DNA from: Gnetum montanum
Lineage: Eukaryota; Streptophyta; Gnetopsida; Gnetales; Gnetaceae
Direction: 5' to 3'
Length of the DNA: 64,000 nt
Assembly: GCA_015680685.1 (NCBI GenBank)
Contig: MNCI01026285.1
Coordinates: 217,473 to 281,472, forward strand
The stretch's first letter is position 1. Every line of letters starts with the position of its first letter. This document shows, one piece after another, positions 13,421 through 26,954 of the stretch. The position numbers and the translations under genes are program-made. The notes under the pieces were generated by a model. It searched no databases. It saw only the letters and a list, made by a program, of their open reading frames with translations, and was not told the origin of the DNA.

Positions 13421-15417
13421 TGGTATATGTAAGGCTAGGAGCACTTGGAATGTGGAGTTAGGCTAGGCATTCACTAGGTAATAAAAGAAAATTGAAAACT
13501 TTTCTAAAGTTGAGGATTGCTAGAAAAGGTTTAAAAAATTTCCTAACTTTGGTTGCTACACTCACCCCTTGTTACACTCAGAAAAACATGAAACGTTTAC
13601 TTAAGTGTGGGGCACCATCTTAGTAGGTAGTGCATTTAATAACACTAGGAGGGTATATATGTGTGTTTCATTAAGGATAAACTGTCATTTTCCAAAGTGA
13701 AAATGAGAAATTACAAAGTGTAGCATGGTTAGAGTAAGGAGTGGAAGCCAGAGCTTAGTAGCTAAAGCATAACAGCTAGAGCATAGCAGTCAACATGATG
13801 CACCAAAGTGAACATCAACACCCCAAACTTGTCAATGTGAATGAGGGAGAGTGAACATTGAGACATCTACCCGACACATGTGTGGAGGAATGGAGGGAGT
13901 TGCCATTTTCCAAGTACATTGCTACACTCATCCCCTTGCACAATTGTTTCTACTTTGTATTTTGTTTCTTTTGATTTGCCTTGTGTTGGGGTTTGGGCTT
14001 TGGGATAGCCTACCTTGGAAGGGACTGTTGCTACTATGGCTACCAAGGCTGCACAGTAGGATTGGAGAAAATACATGTGTGGAAAGAAGGATCTTGCTTT
14101 ATGTGTTTTTCTTTTTGGGTGATGTGTGGGTATGGTGCAATGCATGAGCTACTAGGATTTGCATTTTGGTCAACGTGGCAAGGTTTTTTCTACAAAATTT
14201 TTTTAGCTTTGTTAAGGGCTACAATGTATGAGAATGAAGGAAAAGGTAGAAATGGTGGTTTTATGGCCGTGGCCAGAGTGACCACATCCTAGAAGTGAAG
14301 GATCATGGGACCCCCTCGTCCCACTCTCTTTTTTTGTTATTCCTACCTTTGGGTTCATGGGATGGGTGACGATGGAGTGAGAGTGCATTGGGGGTTCTAT
14401 CCCACCATTTTTTTATTTGAATGGCAAGGAAAAAGATGAGGGAAAAGTTTTAATTATTGTGGCTTAGGGGGGTTGCAACTGATGGGGAAGGGTTTCTAGC
14501 TTATAGGAAGTCCCTTTCTATAACACACATGAGGGCAAGTGTTGCAGGGAACATGGGATGCATGGGAATACCATGGGGTAGAGGGTGCCTTATGGTGTGG
14601 TGGGGGTTGGGAGGCACAAAGCACCATAATGTAGTAAGGTGAGAGGAGATGGCCACTAGGGCCATAGTTGTGGTGGACATTTTTGTGGGTGGTACATGGT
14701 GTAGATGGCCATGGTAAGAGTTAGTTTTTTTTTCTTGTGAAATTCTTGGGCATTTTGGGGCTATGCTTTCAACCTTTAGAAAAACATTTTTTTTTGATTT
14801 TTCCATGTTTTGGGGCTACATCCCTTGGGAAGCATAGCCAAAAATTAGGAAAAATTTCATGATTTTTTGGAGGCTACACTCTCTAGGGAGCATAGTTGAT
14901 AGTTAGAATTTATTTTGACATTTACCTAGGTTACACTCCTAGGGAGGGATAACCCAGAGTTAGAATTTGTTGGGTATCTCAAGTTGCATTGCCCAGAGTT
15001 AGAAAAAATTCAAAGAATTTGCTAAGTGTAGGAATAAAATGCCAAACATGAAAAATGCTAAGTGTGAGAATGCAAAGTGTTAGAATGCCACATGTGACAC
15101 AAAATGCAAAGTGTACCAGAGCTCTACCAAAATTCCAAACTTGCAAACCAAATGTGCCAAATTACTAAAACATGCAAATTGAGTCAATGCAAACATTGTG
15201 AATGTGAAGCATAAAGCTAATGCTATGTTAGTGCTATACCCTAGTGAGCACCAAACACGTCAAATGTGTGTACTGATGTCCTATGCCTATGGGGCTTGTA
15301 GGGAACCCTAGTTTCTGCTAATTTATTCTTATTCTATGTTAATTTTGCTAATTTTTCTAAGTGTATTTTCGTGCATCCAATATATACTAATGCTTTTTGT
15401 TACTTTTGCGATTGCAG
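13421..15417 (+). promoter_or_regulatory. Putative promoter and first-intron region of the copy 2 opposite-strand gene
   Basis: A TATATAT box lies at 13655-13661 on the plus strand. Between 14810 and 15000 there are palindromic words of the LTR type (CTACACTCTCTAGGGAGCATAG-like), shared with this copy's LTRs. Short ORFs here on both strands have no homologue in the other copies, and I could not identify the first exon. The region ends in a T-rich tract and GATTGCAG acceptor at 15410-15417. Confidence 0.4.
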
Positions 15418-18400
15418 GGTATTGTTGAGGTCAATTCTAATCATGGTGGAGCTCATTGGCATCCTTTACTATATGAGCGAGAGCATACTAAACATGGCTG
15501 CACTAGACATGCATGTGGGTCACTAGTTAGTATGGTTTTGGCTAGTAGCACATGAGTTTCTGGAATTCCTGCTCCAACACTTTAGCATGATGATGTGGTC
15601 ACACTTAGCGATAAAAGCTACTAGTGTTATTACAAAGACGTTGCTGCTTGAGGGGGACTAGAGCATTCTAAGGTTCATGTTCAACCCACCACTAGTGATG
15701 ATGGAGCAGGAGGTTCAAGCCAAGGCCCTAGGGACGTTAGGTCTTTGTCTAGGATTTGGTGGGTGCTAAAATTCAATTGTTATAACAAGAGCAACACTCT
15801 CTTTGTTTCTCAGTGCATGCATACCCTATTTTAGAACCTACCTAGGATGGTGTATTATGCTAAAGGGTAAGTGTTCCTATAATTTTTGCATTATTCTTTT
15901 GCCTATTGACTTGTACTAAGGTGCTAACTACTCATGTTTGTTGCTAGGTTTGATGCTGATGAGCATGGCCTGCATGATGAGGAGGAGGCTCTGAACCTAA
16001 CCTACACTACCCTGCAAGAATTTTCATCTTGTAGGAACGATTGGGTAGATTGAATCTAACTTGTCAAACTACCCTCTTTAGTATCCAAAAGCCTATGAGA
16101 GGTGTCGAACCCATGGTTGGTTGGATGCAGAGTGGATGGATGGTATATATATCATCAAGGAGGCATCGGTTCTACCACCACCATCACACACACCTTTTGT
16201 TCCACGTAAAAAATTTATCATTTTTCTCTTGTGCATTTGCTACTTTACCTTTTTGCATGATGCTAATATTGTTTTTTGTGCCTATATTGTAGTTGCAGTC
16301 ACTTTGGGAGAGGTCACAGTGGTTGCTATGAACTATACTAAGGCTACCCTCATCATGAAGTATGGTGATGTTGAGGGTGTGTAGCATTGGTTGTGCCACT
16401 AGGCCCCAACAGAGTTGACTAGTAGGCTTATGTGGGCTAGGCTGATGGACCTTTTCTTGGCCCTTAGCCTAGGGATTCTAGTGGTCGAAATGATTGCTAT
16501 TATTAATTCCTTTAACAACAATGCTCATCACTTTCTCATGTAGGCACATGGTTTGAGGGTGGTCCTAGACCTTACAAATGACTTCTTCAGGAATATCTTT
16601 GGCCTCCCCTCTAATGGCCCATTGGCTATTGATAAGACCAATAAAGAGGTGGACCATTGAGGTGATGTTGAGAAGTGGCTAGAAACTCCTCAATCTTGCA
16701 ATGACATACTCATTAAGGATGTGTAGGTGCCTGTGGTCCATGAGCTTTATCCTCATCTATGCCCATGCATTTTGGAAGCTACTCTTCCAAGGGAAAATCC
16801 TTGGGGTGGAGTAGGCTTGAGTGATAAGGGACATGTTGGAGGAGGGCACAAGGTACAATTAGGCCTTTCACATTACCAATAGCCTACATGTTGAGATCAT
16901 CAAGTTGCACCCACAACCTCTAAGCAAGGTCACATGTGCAGTTTGCTTTCTTCATAGGATGCCTATGAAGGTTTATAGAGTTTTTGGTGGTTCGCAAGGA
17001 TAGATGATGGGTGGTGCAGGACTACACATAGCTCTCAAAGCCATGGTTTAAGCACCTATTTGCTATTAGAAGAGTGTAGGACCCCCCAAAGGTGATTGGT
17101 GAGTCATTTTCTATATCAACTAAAGGTCACTTGGGGTGATCTCACTGCTCTCATGATAGTGTAGGTGAGGCCCCACTAATTGGTACTAGGAATGGAACTA
17201 GGATGGAGCGTTACATTTCTGAGATGGTGTGACCATCTAAGACAAAGATTAAAAGGCCATGCCCCATAGAGGATCTTGCACGAGAGGTCAAAAAGGTAGG
17301 TGGCAAGAAGATCCACCTAAAGTTTTGTGACTTGCACATGGATGTTGTAGGTTAGTACAAGTTACTAGATGCATTTTAAAATTTTATGTATTTATCTTTT
17401 TGACTTTTACATTTTTAGGCCTTTTGCGTTATGTGTTATTATGCTAAATGTTAAAACACTAATCTTAACATGTGTGTGAATTGTTGGAATTTGGTGAGAG
17501 GGCTATTAGAGTAGTGGTAGGGGTAGTAGTAGAGGATGGAGAGGCACATGAGGAGTCACATGAGGCTATAGAGGTCCTACAATAGTTGGAGGATGAGGGA
17601 CTACTTCACCTTGATGAGGGTAATTTTAATAACCTTTTTGATGGTGTGTAGCTGGGTGATCCCTTGCCTCTCACACTTGAGGGTTTGCTAGGTATATACT
17701 TAGAGTTGCCATTTGTTACTACTCTCTTTCTACTCTTGCATCTTTGGATTTTTGATTGTTGCTAAATATGTTATTACCTTGTAGCCATAGAGGTACCTAC
17801 TGGTGGTTCAACATCCACCTCTACCTACTTCATGAAGCCATGGGTAGAAGTGCCTGAAAAATTCACCTTCGTAGAAGATCTGGTTAAAAACATGGTGGAC
17901 CAACTACAATAAGTAGATCCTAAGCTTAGTATGCATGTGATGTTGCTTTACTTGTCTTGCTTTACCAATTTGAAACTTAGTCTATGGCTAATGTTGATTT
18001 GCTTGTTGTATGCCAACAAGTTCTAGGCTTTACTAGGATTTGAGTAGGGTGGGCAAGGTGGATGTCATTCCCAATATTTCCCCTAAGGTGGAGAAAGTGT
18101 CCCATCACATGTATGAGGTAGTAACTAAGTGCATGTTTTCATGTACGAAAGCATTATGGGTTTGCAGGTATACAAATGAGCACTAGTGGAAGAAGGTGCA
18201 CGAGCTCTAGGACAAGGTGGCGAGCCAGGACACTAAGATAGAGGACTTGCAATCTTATTATGATTTTCTTGTGGCTCACACATGAGAGGATAGTACCTAG
18301 TGAATAGATAAGATTAAGTATGCTAGGTACTAGTCAGTAATCTAGGGGAAGAATGAGGCTACCAAAGAGATTATCAAGCAGAGGTTGTAGATGGACTTGT

Positions 18401-18840
18401 TTGCCTAATAAAATCAAGATTGAAAGGGTTATTGCGTAAAATTATATTAGTGGTGGTAGACTTAGAAGAACTACAATAATCACTACAAGAATGAGTAGAA
18501 CACATACTTTAAATGGTACAAAGAGAAGTCCATTGAGCACTATTGCCACAATATGTTCCTTGAGGTAATTGGCAGGACATGGGCTTACAAGTTGTTCACT
18601 TGTCACATAGTGGTGAGTGGCTCTCCAAAGAGGTAGATTGTCGTGCCCTTAGGGAAGGCTTCTTCTACTACATTTTTTATGGATCCACTCACATGGACCA
18701 CCATGGACAAAGGAAAAACCCTCATAGGTATTGACGTTGGCTAGGAGGATTTGATGCGGCTATCAGAGGCTAAAATCCTCTAATGCTTAGAGGCAGGCCT
18801 TGATAGATTGCCTCTAGAGATGGATGTATGACCTTCTTAG
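15418..18840 (+). pseudogene. Copy 2 opposite-strand gene (phosphatase-like, transposon-like and coiled-coil protein), decayed
   Basis: The first recognisable exon (15418-15866) matches the phosphatase-like exon of copies 3 and 4 (EFLEFLLQHFSMMMWSHL against EFLAFILDHFRVVIWSHL). A GTAAGT donor at 15867 and a TTGCTAG acceptor at 15947 bound the first intron; later acceptors include TTGTAG at 16292. The exon from 16293 carries the E-M-I-A-I-I-N-S-F segment and FFRNIFGLPSNG. Coiled-coil exons run from about 18020 to 18700. Intron positions correspond to those of copies 3 and 4, although the coding frames are broken by many stops. The catalytic motif I is degenerate. Confidence 0.75.
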
Positions 18841-19194
18841 GTTAGTTTTTTTTCTTTGTTATTTTGTGCTTTTTATGTTAGTTTTGCATGTTGTTCATTC
18901 ATTGACTAATTTACTATTTTACAATGCAATGCTTTGAATAGGCACTGGGCAATGCCACAGATCCCAGCGGAGCAGTAGAGGAAGATGAAGAGGAGCCTCA
19001 ACCTCCACCGAACACCACTAGTTGAGAAGTCCTAATGTAGCTCTGCTGTTATGAAATTTTACATTTTGGCCATTTTTGCTATATGCCATGTATTTCATTA
19101 ATGGATTAATGAAGATGTAATAATGGACTATTTTGCTATGTGGGTTACGTAGTATGTAGAGTCTTGCATTTATTTGTGAAGTGTTGCATGCTAA
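18841..19194 (+). other. 3' end region of copy 2 opposite-strand gene
   Basis: A T-rich intron-like stretch ends near 18942 and is followed by an acidic, E- and P-rich segment (about 18950-19025) like the last exon of copies 3 and 4, then A/T-rich sequence. A terminal exon is plausible but not fixed. Confidence 0.4.
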
Positions 19195-19590
19195 TAATGT
19201 TGTGGATTGATGTAATTCAGCCCTTTGTGGGCCCCATGCTAGTTTATGGCCATGGCATGAGGGCATTTCTAGTTTTGGTCCATTTCAAGCTATGGAGATT
19301 GCTAGTTTAGGGCCATTTTGGGCCATAAATAAAAAGGGAAAGTGTTGCTAGTTTTAGGCCTTGGTGGGCCATGCAATAGTTTTAGTCCATTTTGGGTCAT
19401 GTGGTGCCAATTTAAGGCCTTGGCAAGCCATAGTAATAGTTTTGGATCATTCCAAGCCATTGTGATGAAAGAAAAAAGGTTGCCAATTTTAGGCCGTAGC
19501 AGGCTATATGCTACTTTAAGGCATTTTCGGGCCATGGTGACGTGAGGAAGGTGGCCATTTCTAGGCCATGGTGGGCCATATTTTTTTTTT
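19195..19590. repeat. Hairpin-unit array between protease and opposite-strand gene (copy 2)
   Basis: About ten degenerate units of CTAGTTTTAGGCCNNNNNGGGCC type, lying where the convergent genes end. Confidence 0.85.
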
Positions 19591-19879
19591 TGCAATTTTG
19601 TATTTTATGATTTGTATGTATTTTAATGTTTTTTTAATGTGTAAGAAAAGTAAACAAAAATGTATAAGCAAAAGAAATAAACCATGTAAAATGTAACTAC
19701 ACAAGCAAAAGGCAAATAGGGCGTGCAAAGATTAGGGGCAAATAGGCACTTAGCACATGTTGAAATAAGGGGTTGCCTTAGTTGTGTAGTTTCTTTTTAT
19801 CCTTGTGTGGGTTGGCGGGTGCATAACACCTAGATAACATAAGGTGATATTCACCTAGAACTTCGTTTGTGATGCTGAA
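19591..19879. other. Spacer after the array, no gene seen
   Basis: A/T-rich, with poly-A words similar to 3301-3540 of copy 1. No coding signal. Confidence 0.4.
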
Positions 19880-22800
19880 GGGCAACTCTGCCTAGAGAGC
19901 TTCCTTGAGGAGGTCATTAGCTTTTTTTAATTCCTTGGGTGGGTCTACTAGACAAAGTTGATCCTCATCCTTCATGGGAGGCATGTCATCAGGGAACTCT
20001 ACCTCTGATCCTTGTTTTGTGTCAAGGTTGTTGATGGTCATAGGCACTGCATTATCACCATGTATGATCACTTCTCCATCTTCATATAGAAGGTGGATCT
20101 CTTGGTGGATGGGTGAGGAGACCACTTGCAATTGGGCTAGCCAAGGCCTTTCCAAGATTAGGTTGAACTTTGGCATCTCCTCAATGATGATGAATTTAGT
20201 TATTTTTGGGAATTTCTCCCCTACCATGAAAGCTATTATGACTGTTCCTCTTACGACAACATATGATCCATTGAAGGACTTCAGGCACATTGTCTTTGTA
20301 GGTTTAGTTTGGTTAAAAAAACCAAGCTTATTGACAACGGGAAATGGGATGACATTAGTTGCCACCCCATCATTGACATACACCCTACGAATCTCACATT
20401 ATCCTATGCAAATAGTTATGAACATTGGTGTAGTGGTGACCTGACCTTTTTCAGGGTTAACCTTGATCGCCTTGTCACAAAATGCTAGAGGTGTTGAACT
20501 TGATTCTTGAGATGTAGGGGGAAGCATCATAGTGTGGATGGCTTGGTCATCTGTTGGGATTTCCTCCTTAATAGGAATATAGGCCAACATGCAAACTGAT
20601 GCTTCGTGATAAGTAGAGGAGGTCATGACCAAGTCATATAAGGTCAAGGTTGTGTTTTTTTGTTTCAAAGCTTGTTTGCCTTGTCCCAACACATCTAAGA
20701 AATCCTTACTGTTGTTTGTTACTTTTTTGGCCTTCATCTCCTCCATGTGGCCTAGTAGATGGATCTCTCGGGGAAAAGGTTTAAGCTTTGCTTGTTTTGC
20801 TTGCTTTTGAGCCTCAGTGCTGGGTGTTTGATTACTTGTGGTGGCATTCTTAGTTGATGTGTCCATGGGAATAGAAGATAAGGGGATAGGCTTAGGGGGA
20901 TCTAGCTCGATGCATTCAAAAATCATCCTATCAGTAAGGTGCTTGTTGGGCCTCCTGGGCTACCATCTAGATTGCTTGTTATTGTATGTGGGATGAGGCC
21001 TTAGGAAAGTAAGGCTTGACATAGTCCTCATCACCAGACTCTAGGTAAGCGAGGAGTTCACACATTATGGCATCCTAATGATGAAGGGTATCTAGGTTTC
21101 TATTACCATAATGTGCTATAAGGCCCTAACCACAAAGGGTTTCTTGGGCATCTAAGGTGATGCTCTAATGAAAAAAAGGAACCTTAAATTGGTTGACACC
21201 AAGGAGGCCCTAGTGTTGCTGGAGGGCATACAAACCATGAATGGATTTTGTGTTGGTTCTACATCTTCATTAATGTTGATGGCATTGATGATGTAACCCA
21301 TGCCACATGCATTGAGAGGGTATTTGTAGACCTTCATTGATTGATTTTTGGGGAAAACTAGGTTGGTTGCATTGAGGATTAGTTCACCTCCATCAATCAT
21401 GCATTGTATGTCATCCCATAAGGCCATGCAAAATTTCATGTCACAATTGGGTAATTGATGGTAATGATAGAACTAGTCCAACCTAAAATGCTTAAGAACC
21501 AAAGGGTTGTTTGGTGTGGCTACTAATGGGTTTCTAAGGAGATAGCAGTAGAAATCATGATTCTTACAAGCCTTTGTAGACATCTACTTATACTAGATGC
21601 ACCTAGCATTAAGCAGTTGTCCCAAGAGCTTTGATGGTTTGATGGGCAATGGTGTGTACTTTGAGCAGTCCTTGCACTCAAAGTTTGGCCTTGTGGTAGC
21701 TTGCCCCATGGCCAATAATGGTATAGATTGGTTGGTCACCACAGTGCCAAAGCTAGATGCCTTACTATTGGCTAGGACCTTGGGTACCTTGGCCATTGGT
21801 TTGGCATTGTTTGACTTGGCCCTGTTGGCCACCATTGCAATGATTGTAGTTGCCTTACCCTTTTCCTTGTCTTTCTTTGCATGTGCATTTTTATAACCCA
21901 CATAGGATGGGTCCTTATTGGCCTCTACCGCATCATAAATGCTCTTCATTTTAGCAAATTCTTGGCTCAAGGAGTGCAGAGCAAGGTAGTAGAGCTTCGA
22001 CTTGTTGAAGTCATTTAGTATGCCTTTGAAAATGGCCAGTAGGTGGATGTTCATGATGGACTTGTGAATTCCGTTAAGTGAGGAACTCCAATATTGGATG
22101 AATTTTTGTATAGGCTCTAAGTGACCTTGCATGATTTGCATTAGTTAATCTAGGGTTGCCTTGGGCTTCAAGTTGTACTTTAAGCAAGTGACGAATTGAC
22201 TAAGCAATTCCTCCAAGGAAAATATGGAGGCCCTAGGGAGTGCACGACACCAATCTAGTGCCTTGCCAATTAGGGATATGGTAAATGCATGGATGATTAC
22301 ATGTGGCCATGCCTATAATAAAAGAAATTTAGAATGACAGGTCATTATATGGATGTTAGGATCCCCCTCACCATTATATTTGGTGAATTGGAGAAGTTGG
22401 ATTCTAGGAGGTAGGGTTAGTAATGGGACTATAGGACTAATTGAGTCATCCTAATAAAAGTTCATCACATGGACCATTTTTGAGGAGGTGGCCTTAAGTT
22501 GCTTGACCTCCTTGGTGACCATTTGAATGAGCTAGAATGCTTGGTTCAAGTTTGGGTGGGTGCAGTGGCCTACGTTGATTGTGCTACCCGTTGTGTTGTT
22601 TGAGTGGCCCATGGCCTTGCTATGGGTTGCAAAACCATGTGAGATAACTATTGTGTGTGTTGTTAAATGTGATGTTGTTGTGTGTATTGTGCCATGGGCA
22701 TAGAGGCAGGGACCCACCATGTGGCTACAGCTTGGGCTATTGCATGTGGTGCCAATGAGATGGGCAAGATGTAGGACACCTAGCTCATGTGTGGCTGGCA

Positions 22801-23496
22801 CATTTGCACCATGTGCACGTAGGGCTGAGTCAGCATCATGGATGCTAGCAGGGGGGATTGCATGGATTGTGATAAAACCATGAAAGGATGGATGGTATAT
22901 GGTCTTGCAACTTGATTTACATGCTACACTTCATGGTTTTCCATCATAGGCATTGACCTAAAAGGTGATGATGGGGATGTCATCGCCTCAAAGAAGGTGG
23001 ATGATTGAGACTATGGAGGGATGAAACTAGAGGTAGCCTACTAGAAAGAGGAGTAAAAGGGTTTCTCATTCTTTGAATGAGATTCAAACTCATCCTACCC
23101 ATATTGTAGGAGCTCCTCATAGTTAATTACCATGTCATGATCATTTGACCCACTCAATCAAATGAGTTGGTCAAGCTTCCACCGAGAGGTCTCAATGAGT
23201 GGGATGAAATCATTAGAGGTAGGGAGGTATTCCATCCCATTCTGATGTATGATTTCATAACTTTATTTGACATCCATTTCTTAGTAGTCTAGGGATAGAT
23301 GCACTTGGAGTTTCACACAAAGAAAGTTATATCTTTTATTGTTGAGTACCATGTACTTAGGAGGTTGATTGCATAGTTCAAGTGACTATTGTTGTTCTAG
23401 TACAAGACTAGGAGGACAATCAATCTATATCACCTACTGGATGGGTTGAGCAACAACTACACTTAAGGCAGAGCTTGAAGGTTGCCTGGGGTTCAT
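19880..23496 (-). pseudogene. Copy 2 gag-protease polyprotein, decayed
   Basis: The start is taken at 23496 (M-N-P-R-Q-P), because copy 4 has M-N-P at the equivalent place. Then follow a glutamine/proline-rich N-terminal region, the gag core (HLEPIQKFIQYWSSSLNGI and FNKSKLYYLALHSLSQ near 22140-21950), a lysine-rich linker (HAKKDKEKGKAT), a degenerate zinc-knuckle-like region near 21430, a PFMVCMP repeat near 21220, and protease at 20383-19892 with VYVNDGVATNVIPF, where the catalytic Asp position reads N-D-G. Several stops but long frames remain. Confidence 0.82.
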
Positions 23497-23984
23497 GATG
23501 GTATGCAAAAATGCCAAAATTGCAATGCTAAAAAAATGGCTAAGTATAGAAAATGTTGAAAAATGACTAAGTAAGAAAATGCTAAAAAATGTTGAAAAAA
23601 TGGCCAAGTCTAAAATTTGACAAAAAATGGCTAACTCTAAAAATCCTATTGAAAAGTGACTATCTTTGGTGCTATGCTTGCTACACTAGAGCCAACTACG
23701 CTCTAATGCTAAGAGCCAACTACCATCTCCTAAGCAGTTGGAGTTTTAGGTGAGTGCCATAGATACGCTTTGGCTTTCATTTGACAGGGTTCTAGAAGAA
23801 TCAACAACTAGGTCCAACCTACACCAACTGACTCATAGAAAATGCCTGCATTGGCCTAGAATCTAGCTACTATTGTGGTAGGTCCATAGGGATGTCAAGT
23901 CTATGCTAGTCCAAAACTAGTAATAGAGGTGTAGAGAGCACGTTGGACTACCACTAAATGTAGAAGGAAACACCATGGCCCTCC
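23497..23984 (-). other. Copy 2 leader, cut at its primer-binding site by copy 3
   Basis: Between the gag start and the 5' LTR. It holds tandem short words (AAAATGNTGAAAAATGNCTAAG) and one copy (about 23780-23840) of a unit that is repeated six times in copy 3. The primer-binding site continues at 42167-42188 on the far side of copy 3. Confidence 0.6.
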
Positions 23985-25737
23985 TATAGTGCCTGAAAAT
24001 GTTGGTGGCTGGAAGAATGTCGGGGGTCGGCGAATGTGACAATTCCAACCTTGTATTCATAGGAGGGCAGTGCTGGGTGCGTGCGGACATGGGGTGCCCT
24101 GAACGGTCTGGTCAATTAGACAGAGACTTACATTGGCGTCGATATAGCCTTTTTCAATGTAAATAATGCAAAATGTGAGATAATGCTTAAGGATAAATGA
24201 AGCAGGGGAGAAATTGTAAAAATGTGACAGTAATACAAAATAATTCTTAAAGGTGAATAAAATAGAAAATAATGCAAAGAAGCGAGATAGAAAATGAGAG
24301 ATAAAGTAAAGTATGGTTAGAAACATGCATCGCTCCAAAGCTACAAACTCGTCTGATCAGGGTGGATACAATCGGTTGCACAGCGTGATGGAGTGCAGAA
24401 GTCCTGAGAGTAACCGAGGCATGTCGGAAAAAAGAAAGAGATATGCGCTTGCACGCAGACTTCACGTACAAACAATGCGGGGTTCTACCAAGGTGGTAGA
24501 ATGGAGATCGAGACCTTACACCAACTGAGAGAGACTCTCTGTTTACAGTGTTAGATAGATGACTTTGATTATTACAATGCTGGTGAAAGGGGAAATATTT
24601 GTTTCAGAATTTTAAAGTTCCCACTACTTGGAAGTTGTTTGCTTGTAGAAAGATGCGAACTCTTTTAAAATTGCCAACTTTACAAATTGCTGAATTTTCC
24701 AAATTACGGGTCTTTTTTTTAGCCAAAATTGTGGACCTGTTATATGCTGTTTGTCAGGATATTTATAGGGCTGAAGGTAAGCAAAAAGGGGCATTTTGAA
24801 TGCTATGTGCCACAAGCTTGTGTTATCTTACTGGTGCTACTCGAGCCATTGGTGACCGTTGGGCTTACAAGACCATTGCGATGCAAGCTTTCCATGCAAT
24901 AACTATGATCTTACTATGCCGTAATCACGCTGTTAGCGTCTGGAGATGTGTTCCAATGGTCCAATTAGGTGGAGTGCATTGATGTCACACAACCACCTGT
25001 ATGCCTCACTATGCTTTGTGACGTAGCCTGCTTGGTGTAGCGTAGCACCTTGTCGTGCATCCTACCATATGTCACATGCTTGCTACACTATGCTACACTA
25101 CGTAGCGTAGCGTAACGTAGCAATTTGCCTTAGTCGCAAAAGTTTTGCTGATTTGCAAACCATTCTCCTACGATGCCAGTTTTTTAAACTTTGTTGATTC
25201 TGCCTTTCAAACTACCTTCTATCTCTTTCGCAGGATTGCTACGCCTTGCTATGCCATGTAGCTCAGTGTAGCATAGCAGCAGACATGGTCCGCCGATTCT
25301 TGATGGAAAGGGACATCATTGCAGAATTGAAAATTGGGTGAGGGGAGTGGGTAGTAAAGTCGTTGCTATGCTACGCTATGTGACATTGTGTAGCGTAGCA
25401 CTTCGTTCCGCCATCATTTTTTGAAGCTTGCTACGCTACATAGTGTAGCGTAGTGTAGTAGGTTTCGTGACTTAGAAAACTTGACGAACTGTTTCTTGTG
25501 CATCCAAGATGCTATCGCTGATTCTGCACACTATTTTTGAGCAGGCTGCCAGTTGTTTAGGCTACTTTGGTAGGCGGGCAAGATGGTACATAACCTGTCC
25601 ATGCTCAAAGTAGAAAATTTGCTGAACTAGCCAGCCTAGACTTAGAACGTTCTTCTTCCGATGAACTGCCATAGTGCTGTGTGGATTGCAAGAGCCTGGT
25701 GAGGCCAGGATGACCCCACATTTTTTAGGGTGTTTCA
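23985..25737 (-). repeat. Copy 3 3' LTR
   Basis: It aligns throughout with 40435-42166. A TATAAATA box on the minus strand lies at 24760-24767. The part upstream of it (25000-25460) holds many CTACGCT/AGCGTAG words, for example GCTACGCTACATAGTGTAGC. Confidence 0.9.
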
Positions 25738-26731
25738 TTGACCCCTATTTGTCAACGGCTGGAGAACAGGCTCGATGGATGTCAGCAAAGAATACGAAAC
25801 ACTGCAGCAGGTGAAATGCTAAGGTTATCACTTGGTGAGTGCTGGGACGTTGCTTGGCTATGCTTAAGAGTGTTGCATTGGTTTTGCGAAGGTTAAGGTA
25901 GAGAGTAGAGATCATGTTTAGCAGAGTCCCTCGTTGGAGTGCTCTGAGGGGCTCGTTTTCATTTTCATGTTTGGCTGGCGCTATTCTTCAGCCTCCTATA
26001 GGCAAGTGTCCCCTCTGTAGGATGAGTTGCATTACATCCATGGAGGGTTCTGACTTGCCTACTGCATCCTTCCACATAGCAAGCTATGTTACGCACGTGC
26101 TGGAATTTTTTCTCTCAAATAACCATGTTAGTCGAGGCACTCACTTTGCAACGTTGTAGCCTTTGCTACTGTAGCAGGATGCATCTGCGGGTACGAGGTC
26201 TTGCTGGCTACTGGCATTGTTGTTACTCTTGGGCATTGTTGCTGGTGTGAGATGCCCAAAGCAAGGAGGCCAACAGCAGTCTTGGCAGTGTCAATTGCGG
26301 TGGAGTTGGTCCCCAAGGCACCAGGGACACAGATGCATTGGAATCCCTGTCAAAGGAATGCGTGCTTAGTTCAACTATGAGATCAACTACCACATAGCTG
26401 AACATTGCGTGAGCTGAAACCTTGGTAAGGAACTGAAGAGCAACAATATTGTGGCTAGGCCACAATACTGTCAGCACGTCAGAAGTGGGAATGAGCCCAG
26501 GAATTACCATCAGGGCAGTGGGCCATGGCAATGGTAGGTTCGAAGGGCCCATGTGACATCATACGACATCTTTGAAGGATTAGCATGACACCAAGGGTGG
26601 TGGCATGTATGCCCCGGACCGTGTTCTCCGTGCGTTGAGAACTTCATCCTGGAGCTGCCCACCCACACACCAGTATCACGTCCCTTCGTTTGATGTGTAT
26701 CTGGTGGTGGTGCATGTTAAGGGTGCAACGT
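25738..26731 (-). other. Copy 3 polypurine tract and 3' region
   Basis: On the minus strand ACAAATAGGGGTCAA abuts the 3' LTR (25738-25752). The rest holds the small ORF at 26223-26552 and otherwise no gene. Confidence 0.55.
26223..26552 (-). CDS. Small ORF downstream of integrase (copy 3), related to that of copy 2
   Basis: A 109-codon sense-strand ORF. It aligns with 8742-9008 of copy 2 through the VLW--H segment and MFS, and the DNA around (GCTGAACAT ... CCACAATACT) aligns too. It is less hydrophobic than the copy 2 version. Function unknown. Confidence 0.35.
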   Translation of the reverse strand: MGPSNLPLPWPTALMVIPGLIPTSDVLTVLWPSHNIVALQFLTKVSAHAMFSYVVVDLIVELSTHSFDRDSNASVSLVPWGPTPPQLTLPRLLLASLLWASHTSNNAQE

Positions 26732-26940
26732 GAACCCAGTTTAAGGTCTTGGTAGACCGTGTGCTAGTTTAAGGTCCCAGCAGATTGCTGTGCTAGTTTA
26801 AGGTCCTAGTAGATCGTACATGCCAGTTTTACATCGTAGTGGATGTGCAATGCCAGTTTATAGTCATAGTGGACTAAAAGGGCCAGTTTTACATTGTGGC
26901 AGATGGTTGCTGCCATTTTAATGTCGTGGCGGACGTTGCT
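26732..26940. repeat. Hairpin-unit array downstream of integrase (copy 3)
   Basis: Six to seven units: CAGTTTAAGGTCTTGGTAGACC, then units with ACATC/GATGT, AGTC/GACT and TGTC/GACG arms. The arms vary together between units. Confidence 0.85.
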
Positions 26941-26954
26941 TGGTGCTGCAAGTT

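Noticed and set aside
13851-14806. Overlapping ORFs on both strands near 14 kb as genes
   Set aside because: No matching frame in the equivalent regions of copies 3 or 4; likely chance in promoter or intron DNA.
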